Positions 5,858 through 9,985 of a stretch of 9,985 nucleotides of DNA are shown piece after piece (the first letter of the stretch is position 1; every line of letters starts with the position of its first letter). The DNA is taken from assembly GCA_023254015.1 (NCBI GenBank), contig JALQYS010000488.1:1-9985 (forward strand), in the 5' to 3' direction. The stretch comes from Paracoccaceae bacterium. Lineage in GTDB: Bacteria > Pseudomonadota > Alphaproteobacteria > Rhodobacterales > Rhodobacteraceae. The notes below the pieces were generated by a model. The model was not told where the DNA came from. It did not search any database and saw nothing but the letters and a program-made list of their open reading frames with translations. Made by a program: the position numbers and the translations under genes.

Positions 5858-7102
5858 ATGCAGGTTCTTTCCCGGCGCGGTGTGATTTTTGGGCTTTCGG
5901 CCTTGGGGCTTTCGGCCTGTGTCGGGGGCGCTGGCAGCGGCGGCCCGGTTGGCGCCTCGCCGTCCGAGGTCCCGCCGCGCCCGGTGCCGAATGCGGGGTT
6001 CGATGCCTGGGTCGAAGGCTATCGCGCGCGGGCGGCGGCCCGGGGCATTCCGGCAAATGTCATCAACGAGGCGATGGGCTTTGCCGGCTATCTGCCCGAC
6101 GTGATCGAGAAAGACCGCAACCAGACCGAATTCACCCGCACGCTGGAGGATTATCTGGCCATCGCCGCCAAGCCCGAGCGGGTGGCGTTGGGGCAGGCCA
6201 AGCTGCGCCAATATGGCGGCGTGCTGGGCCAGATCGAGGCGCGCTATGGCGTCGAGGGCCATGTGGTGGCGGCCGTCTGGGGGCTGGAGTCGTTTTTCGG
6301 CACGCGGCGAGGCGTGGTGCCGGTGGTCTCGGCCCTGGCGACGCTGGCCTATGACGGGCGGCGCGGAGAGTTTTTCGAAAGCCAGTTGACGGCGGCTTTG
6401 AAGATCATCGCCAATGGCGATGTGTCGGCGCGGGGCATGACCGGCTCCTGGGCCGGGGCGATGGGGCATACGCAGTTCATTCCGACCAGCTATCTGGCCT
6501 TTGCGGTGGATTTCACGGGCGACGGGCGGCGCGACATCTGGGGCGAGGATCCGACCGATGCGCTGGCGTCGACGGCGGCCTATCTGGCCAAGAACGGCTG
6601 GCAGCGCGGGCTTCCTTGGGGGGGCGAGGTGCGGCTGCCTGCCGGGTTCGATGCCGGGCACCTGGGGCGCGGCAAGGGCAAGTCTGCGGCGGACTGGTCG
6701 GCGCTGGGCGTCACGGCGGCCAGTGGCGGTGCGGTGCCTGCGGGCGGGTCGATCATTGCGCCGAACGGCGTCGGTGGTCCGGCCTTCTTGCTGACCCAGA
6801 ATTTCAACGTCATCCTGCGCTACAACAATGCCGAAAGCTATGCGATCGGGGTGGGGCATCTGTCGGACCGCCTGCTTGGCCGGCCGGCGGTGCAGGCCGA
6901 TTGGGGGCCGGACCGCAACGGCATGACCATGGCCGACCGGCAGGCCCTGCAGCGCGGGCTGACGGAGGCGGGGTTCGATACCGGCGGCACGGACGGGGTG
7001 ATGGGGGCCAAGACCAAGGCGGCGATTGCGGCCTATCAGCAGGCGGCGGGCCTTCCGGTGACGGGTGAACCTTCGCTGGAGCTTTTGCGGCGGCTGCAAT
7101 AG
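5858..7102 (+). CDS. Lytic murein transglycosylase (MltB-like) lipoprotein with C-terminal peptidoglycan-binding domain
   Basis: A 414-residue periplasmic enzyme that cuts the MurNAc-GlcNAc bond of peptidoglycan with formation of 1,6-anhydro-MurNAc. The N terminus MQVLSRRGVIFGLSALGLSAC has a lipoprotein signal with a lipobox LSAC (Cys21); the Arg-Arg pair is loosely Tat-like. The MltB/SLT_2 domain spans about 46-340: AAVWGLESFFGTRRG holds the catalytic Glu144, and GSWAGAMGHTQFIPTSY (196-212) and DFTGDGRRDIW (218-228) are typical blocks. A PG_binding_1-type domain covers about 359-414 (ADRQALQRGLTEAGF, DGVMGAKTKAAIAAYQ). The ATG at 5858 is chosen because GAGG lies about 8 bases upstream; an in-frame TTG at 5825 would put 11 polar residues before the signal. 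The NYN gene starts 27 bases after the stop, which suggests cotranscription. Confidence 0.93.
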   Translation: MQVLSRRGVIFGLSALGLSACVGGAGSGGPVGASPSEVPPRPVPNAGFDAWVEGYRARAAARGIPANVINEAMGFAGYLPDVIEKDRNQTEFTRTLEDYLAIAAKPERVALGQAKLRQYGGVLGQIEARYGVEGHVVAAVWGLESFFGTRRGVVPVVSALATLAYDGRRGEFFESQLTAALKIIANGDVSARGMTGSWAGAMGHTQFIPTSYLAFAVDFTGDGRRDIWGEDPTDALASTAAYLAKNGWQRGLPWGGEVRLPAGFDAGHLGRGKGKSAADWSALGVTAASGGAVPAGGSIIAPNGVGGPAFLLTQNFNVILRYNNAESYAIGVGHLSDRLLGRPAVQADWGPDRNGMTMADRQALQRGLTEAGFDTGGTDGVMGAKTKAAIAAYQQAAGLPVTGEPSLELLRRLQ

Positions 7103-7129
7103 GGGGCGTTCCGCAGGCAGGGGCGTCGC

Positions 7130-7747
7130 ATGCTTGCACTTATCGCACTTTTGTCGCTTGCCGGCACGCTGGTTTCCCTGTTCTTGCCGGGGTTTTCCGA
7201 CCTTATGCTTTTGGCGGGCCCTTGTCTTGTCGCCAGTCTCTGGCTGGTCTGGCGCCGTGTTCGCGCGATCTTCAGGCGGGTTCCGCCGCGCAAGGCTGCA
7301 CCTGCGCCTGCGCCGCGCCATGTGATCGTCGACGGCTCCAACGTCATGCATTGGCAGGCGGGGGTGCCCTCGCTGGAGCCGGTGATCGCGGCCGTGCGGG
7401 TTCTGGCCGAGCAGGGATTGACGCCCGGTGTGATCTTTGACGCCAACGTCGGCTACAAGACCCATGACCGCTATCAGGATGATCACGAGATGGCCCGGCG
7501 GCTGGGTCTGCCCGAAGATCGGGTGCTGGTGGTGCCGAAGGGGGTTCCGGCGGATCAGTATATCCTGACGGCGGCGCGTCAGCTGCGCGCCCAGGTGGTG
7601 ACAAATGATCGCTATCGCGACTGGGTGGCGGAGTTTCCCGAGGTTGCAAGCCCGGGCTTTCTGATCCGGGGCGGGGTCAAGGACGGGGCGCTGTGGCTGC
7701 ATGGCCGCGACCTTGCGTCAGGCGAGGCGGCCACAGCCAGCCCTTGA
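7130..7747 (+). CDS. Membrane-anchored NYN-domain ribonuclease (Zc3h12a/Regnase-1-like)
   Basis: A 205-residue protein with two predicted membrane helices (about 1-20 and 24-42) followed by a basic stretch WRRVRAIFRRVPPRK and a cytoplasmic-looking nuclease domain (63-190). The domain resembles the PIN-like NYN fold found in eukaryotic Zc3h12a/MCPIP1: HVIVDGSNVM (64-73, Asp68 and Asn71), VIFDAN (101-106, Asp104), KGVPADQYIL (137-146, Asp142) and VVTNDRYRDW (156-165, Asp160 and Asp164), giving the four acidic positions expected for metal-dependent RNA cleavage. Its substrate is unknown; tethering suggests action on RNA at the inner membrane. The start has GCAGGGGCG close upstream and lies 27 bases after the transglycosylase stop. 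No antitoxin-like partner is seen next to it, so a toxin role is not favoured. Confidence 0.83.
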   Translation: MLALIALLSLAGTLVSLFLPGFSDLMLLAGPCLVASLWLVWRRVRAIFRRVPPRKAAPAPAPRHVIVDGSNVMHWQAGVPSLEPVIAAVRVLAEQGLTPGVIFDANVGYKTHDRYQDDHEMARRLGLPEDRVLVVPKGVPADQYILTAARQLRAQVVTNDRYRDWVAEFPEVASPGFLIRGGVKDGALWLHGRDLASGEAATASP

Positions 7748-7753
7748 AGGCCC

Positions 7754-7781
7754 CCGGCCAGAGGCCTAGTCTCTGGCCCGG
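7754..7781 (+). terminator. Stable hairpin between the NYN nuclease gene and ctaA
   Basis: GGCCAGAG at 7756-7763 pairs perfectly with CTCTGGCC at 7771-7778 around a 7-base loop (GCCTAGT); two more C-G pairs extend the stem beyond a C-C mismatch. It lies in the 52-bp gap 8 bases after the NYN stop and ends 19 bases before the ctaA start. No T-run follows, so it may be a partial terminator, an RNA processing or stability element, or an attenuator for ctaA. Confidence 0.45.
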
Positions 7782-7799
7782 AACGCGAAGGGGAAGGCG

Positions 7800-8951
7800 A
7801 TGGCCGAAAAGCGCAAGCTGTTTGAGGATGTGGGGGCGTCCAGTGCCCCGGTGGTGCCGAAGGGGGGCCTGATCGACGGGCGCAAGGGCGCGCGCCGGGG
7901 CATTCGGGCCTGGCTGGTTTCGATCTTCCTTCTGGTCGCGGTGATGATCGCGGTGGGCGGATTGACGCGGCTGACCGACAGTGGCCTTTCGATCACCGAA
8001 TGGCGGCCGGTCACCGGGGCCATCCCGCCCCTGTCCGAGGCCGACTGGGCCGTGGAGTTCGAGAAGTATCAATCCAGCGCCGAGTTTCAGCTGGTCAACA
8101 GCCAGATGTCGTTGGAAGAGTTCAAGTCCATCTTCTGGTGGGAGTGGGGACACCGCCAGCTTGGCCGGGTGATCGGGCTGGTCTGGGCGGTGGGCTTTCT
8201 GGGCTTTGCGGCCGCTCGGGCCATTCCGGCCGGCTGGACGGGCCGGCTTCTGGGCCTTGGCGCGCTGGGCGGGCTTCAGGGGGCCATCGGCTGGTGGATG
8301 GTCAGTTCCGGCCTGGTGGGCGAGAATGTGGATGTCGAAAGCTATCGGCTGGCCACGCATCTGGGGCTGGCCTTTGTCATTCTGGGCCTGACCGCCTGGT
8401 ATGTGTTCCTGCTGGGCCGGTCCGAGACCGATCTGATGCAGGCCCGCCGCGTGGGCGAGCGCAAGCTGGTCGGCCTGTCGACCGGGCTGATGCATTTCGC
8501 CTTTCTGCAGATCCTGCTGGGCGCGCTGGTTGCGGGCATCGATGCCGGGCGTGGCTTTCCGACCTGGCCCGACATGAACGGCCAGTTCTTCCCGGCCGAC
8601 GCCTTCTATGTGCCGGGCGGCGGTGGGCTTTGGCATGCGTTTTTTGAAAACCCGGGGCTGGTGCAGTTCATGCACCGGATGGCGGGCTATCTGGTGTTTG
8701 CCTTTGGCGTCGTGGTCTGGCTGCGCGGGCGGCAATCGGCCCATGCGGCAACGCGGACGGCCTTCCACGCGCTCATGGCGATGCTGGTGGCGCAGGTCGT
8801 GCTTGGCATCGTCACCGTTCTGACCGCAGCGCATATGCATGTTGCAATCACCCACCAGATCGGCGCGGTGATCCTGTGGGTTCTTATCCTCCGCGCCCGG
8901 CATCTGGCGATGTATCCGGTTGCGGGTTCCATCCGGGAGGGCACGGCATGA
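7800..8951 (+). CDS. ctaA: Heme A synthase, COX15/CtaA type
   Basis: A 383-residue inner-membrane protein that oxidises the methyl group of heme O to the formyl group of heme A, the cofactor of aa3-type cytochrome oxidases. About eight membrane helices are visible (roughly 36-54, 123-141, 150-168, 184-206, 229-248, 285-308, 325-343, 346-366). COX15-type signatures include GGLTRLTDSGLSITEWRPVTG (53-73), PPLSEADW, the EFEKYQ and EFQLVNSQMSLEEFKSIFWWEW blocks, and heme-ligand or substrate histidines in EWGHR (His118), ATHLGLA (His187), MHRMAGY (His292) and THQIG (His352). Length and the long periplasmic loop fit the proteobacterial/mitochondrial type rather than the short Bacillus CtaA. Ribosome site GGGGAAGG is 3-4 bases before the ATG. 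The stop overlaps the next start as ATGA. Confidence 0.96.
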   Translation: MAEKRKLFEDVGASSAPVVPKGGLIDGRKGARRGIRAWLVSIFLLVAVMIAVGGLTRLTDSGLSITEWRPVTGAIPPLSEADWAVEFEKYQSSAEFQLVNSQMSLEEFKSIFWWEWGHRQLGRVIGLVWAVGFLGFAAARAIPAGWTGRLLGLGALGGLQGAIGWWMVSSGLVGENVDVESYRLATHLGLAFVILGLTAWYVFLLGRSETDLMQARRVGERKLVGLSTGLMHFAFLQILLGALVAGIDAGRGFPTWPDMNGQFFPADAFYVPGGGGLWHAFFENPGLVQFMHRMAGYLVFAFGVVVWLRGRQSAHAATRTAFHALMAMLVAQVVLGIVTVLTAAHMHVAITHQIGAVILWVLILRARHLAMYPVAGSIREGTA

Positions 8952-9985
8952 CCAACAACACCGCATTCGCCGAACTGATGGCGTTCCAGCGCCAGACCGA
9001 GGCCCTGGGAAAGGTGGCCGAACGGCTGGGCTGGGATCAGGAAACCATGATGCCGCGCGGGGCCGCCGATCAGCGGGGCGAGGAGATGGCGGCGATCGAG
9101 GGCATCCTGCACGCCCGCCGCACCGATCCGCGCATCGCCGACTGGCTGGCTGCGGCCGAGGTCTCGGACGAGGCGGGTCAGGCACAACTGCGGCTGATCC
9201 GCCGGTCCTATGAGCGCAGCCTCAAGGTGCCGGCCGATCTGGCCGAGGCGCTGGCCCGGCTGACCTCGGTCGCGCAGGGCATCTGGGCCGAGGCACGCTC
9301 GGCCGAGGATGTGGCGGCCTTTCTGCCGACCCTGGCCGAGGTGTTGGCGCTGAAACGGCAAGAGGCGGCGGCACTGGCCGATGGCGGAGACCTGTATGAC
9401 GCCCTGATCGACGATTACGAGCCGGGTGCCACAGCCGAAAGCCTGGGCGCGATGTTCGGTCGGATGCGGCCGCGGCTGGTCGCCTTGCGCGAAAAGATCC
9501 TAGCGCACCCCGCGCCCAAGGCGCTGGACGGCCATTTCTCGGCTGACAGCCAGATGCGCATGGCCCGTGATCTGGCCACGACCTTTGGCTATGACTGGTC
9601 GCGCGGGCGGATGGACCTTGCCGTGCACCCGTTCAGCTCGGGCGGCGGCAATGACAGCCGGATCACGACGCGGGTGGTGGAAACCGATCCGTTCAACTGC
9701 TTTTACTCGACCATCCACGAGGTCGGCCATTCCAGCTATGAACTGGCCATCGACCCCGATTACGCCATGACACCCATCGGTCATGGCTGCTCGATGGGCG
9801 TGCATGAAAGCCAGAGCCGGATCTATGAAAACCAGATCGGGCGCAGCCGGGCCTTTACCGGGTGGCTATACGCGGAAATGCGCGAGCGGTTTGGCGACTT
9901 GGGCGTGGGCAGTGCCGAGGCGTTTACCCGGGCGGTGAACCGGGTCCAGCCGGGGTTCATCCGGACCGAGGCGGATGAGGTGCAT
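8948..9985 (+). CDS. M32 family metallocarboxypeptidase (Taq-type), 3' end beyond the window
   Basis: The first 346 codons are present, about 70 percent of the usual length near 490-500, with no stop before the window ends. M32 enzymes are zinc-dependent carboxypeptidases that remove C-terminal residues from peptides in the cytoplasm. All five family motifs can be read: HPFSSG, the DSRITTR block, the zinc site HEVGH (257-261) followed by SSYELA, HESQSRIYEN, and IRTEADE just before the edge. The N-terminal LGWDQETMMPRGAADQRGEEMA segment is also typical. The ATG at 8948 overlaps the ctaA stop (ATGA), so translation is likely coupled to heme A synthase. There is no signal peptide. Confidence 0.94.
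   Translation, partial: MTNNTAFAELMAFQRQTEALGKVAERLGWDQETMMPRGAADQRGEEMAAIEGILHARRTDPRIADWLAAAEVSDEAGQAQLRLIRRSYERSLKVPADLAEALARLTSVAQGIWAEARSAEDVAAFLPTLAEVLALKRQEAAALADGGDLYDALIDDYEPGATAESLGAMFGRMRPRLVALREKILAHPAPKALDGHFSADSQMRMARDLATTFGYDWSRGRMDLAVHPFSSGGGNDSRITTRVVETDPFNCFYSTIHEVGHSSYELAIDPDYAMTPIGHGCSMGVHESQSRIYENQIGRSRAFTGWLYAEMRERFGDLGVGSAEAFTRAVNRVQPGFIRTEADEVH

Noticed and set aside
5807..7702. A 631-codon open frame on the minus strand
   Set aside because: It is antisense to the transglycosylase and NYN genes, rich in Arg, His, Gln and Pro, and shows no family motif. It stays open because of the high GC content.
7677..9185. A 502-codon open frame on the minus strand
   Set aside because: It lies antisense to ctaA and the M32 gene, which both have full sets of family motifs; no recognisable domain appears in it.
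1..9985. Search for CRISPR arrays, tRNA or rRNA genes, and insertion sequence ends
   Set aside because: No regularly spaced repeats, tRNA-like cloverleaf, rRNA segment or transposase motif was seen by eye in either strand.

Overview
This window looks like chromosomal DNA of a GC-rich alphaproteobacterium, most likely of the Rhodobacter/Paracoccus group (Rhodobacterales). The case rests on the strong G/C preference at third codon positions, a ChpT-type phosphotransferase with a perfect CtrA box nearby, an olsB-olsA ornithine-lipid pair, and a COX15-type heme A synthase. The assignment comes from reading protein motifs by eye; no database search was made. Most of the DNA is ordinary, tightly packed housekeeping sequence.

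Layout. Positions 1-76 hold nothing recognisable. Positions 77-376 (minus) carry only the C-terminal end of an exopolysaccharide-type sugar transferase. It is cut off exactly where proA (378-1637, plus) begins, and its codon use is clearly less GC-rich. proA (proline synthesis) overlaps the 3' end of a convergent chpT-like gene (1627-2223, minus) by 11 bp. A 57-residue DUF3553-like gene (2257-2430, plus) diverges from chpT across only 33 bp. A 139-bp gap with a perfect CtrA-type site (TTAA-N7-TTAAC on both strands) precedes the translationally coupled olsB-olsA pair (2570-4179). A 67-bp nested inverted repeat separates olsA from a convergent ThiE-like gene (4260-4880, minus). From 4943 to the end all genes point right: trmJ (tRNA 2'-O-methyltransferase), an MltB-type lytic transglycosylase lipoprotein, a membrane-anchored NYN (Zc3h12a/Regnase-like) ribonuclease, ctaA (heme A synthase), and the first 346 codons of an M32 carboxypeptidase that runs off the window.

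How the genes relate. OlsB and OlsA carry out the two acylations that make ornithine lipid. The nearby CtrA-type site, together with a gene of the CckA-ChpT-CtrA relay, suggests that this membrane-lipid pair may be under cell-cycle/CtrA control; this is inference. Transglycosylase, NYN nuclease, ctaA and M32 peptidase follow one another at gaps of 27 bp, 52 bp (holding a stable hairpin) and a 4-bp overlap, so they may share transcripts although no common pathway is evident.

No clearly new multi-gene system is visible. The points most worth following are the truncated transferase joined to proA without proB, the CtrA box before olsBA, the membrane-tethered NYN nuclease, the ThiE-like protein lacking key active-site residues, and the nested inverted repeat at 4191-4257.
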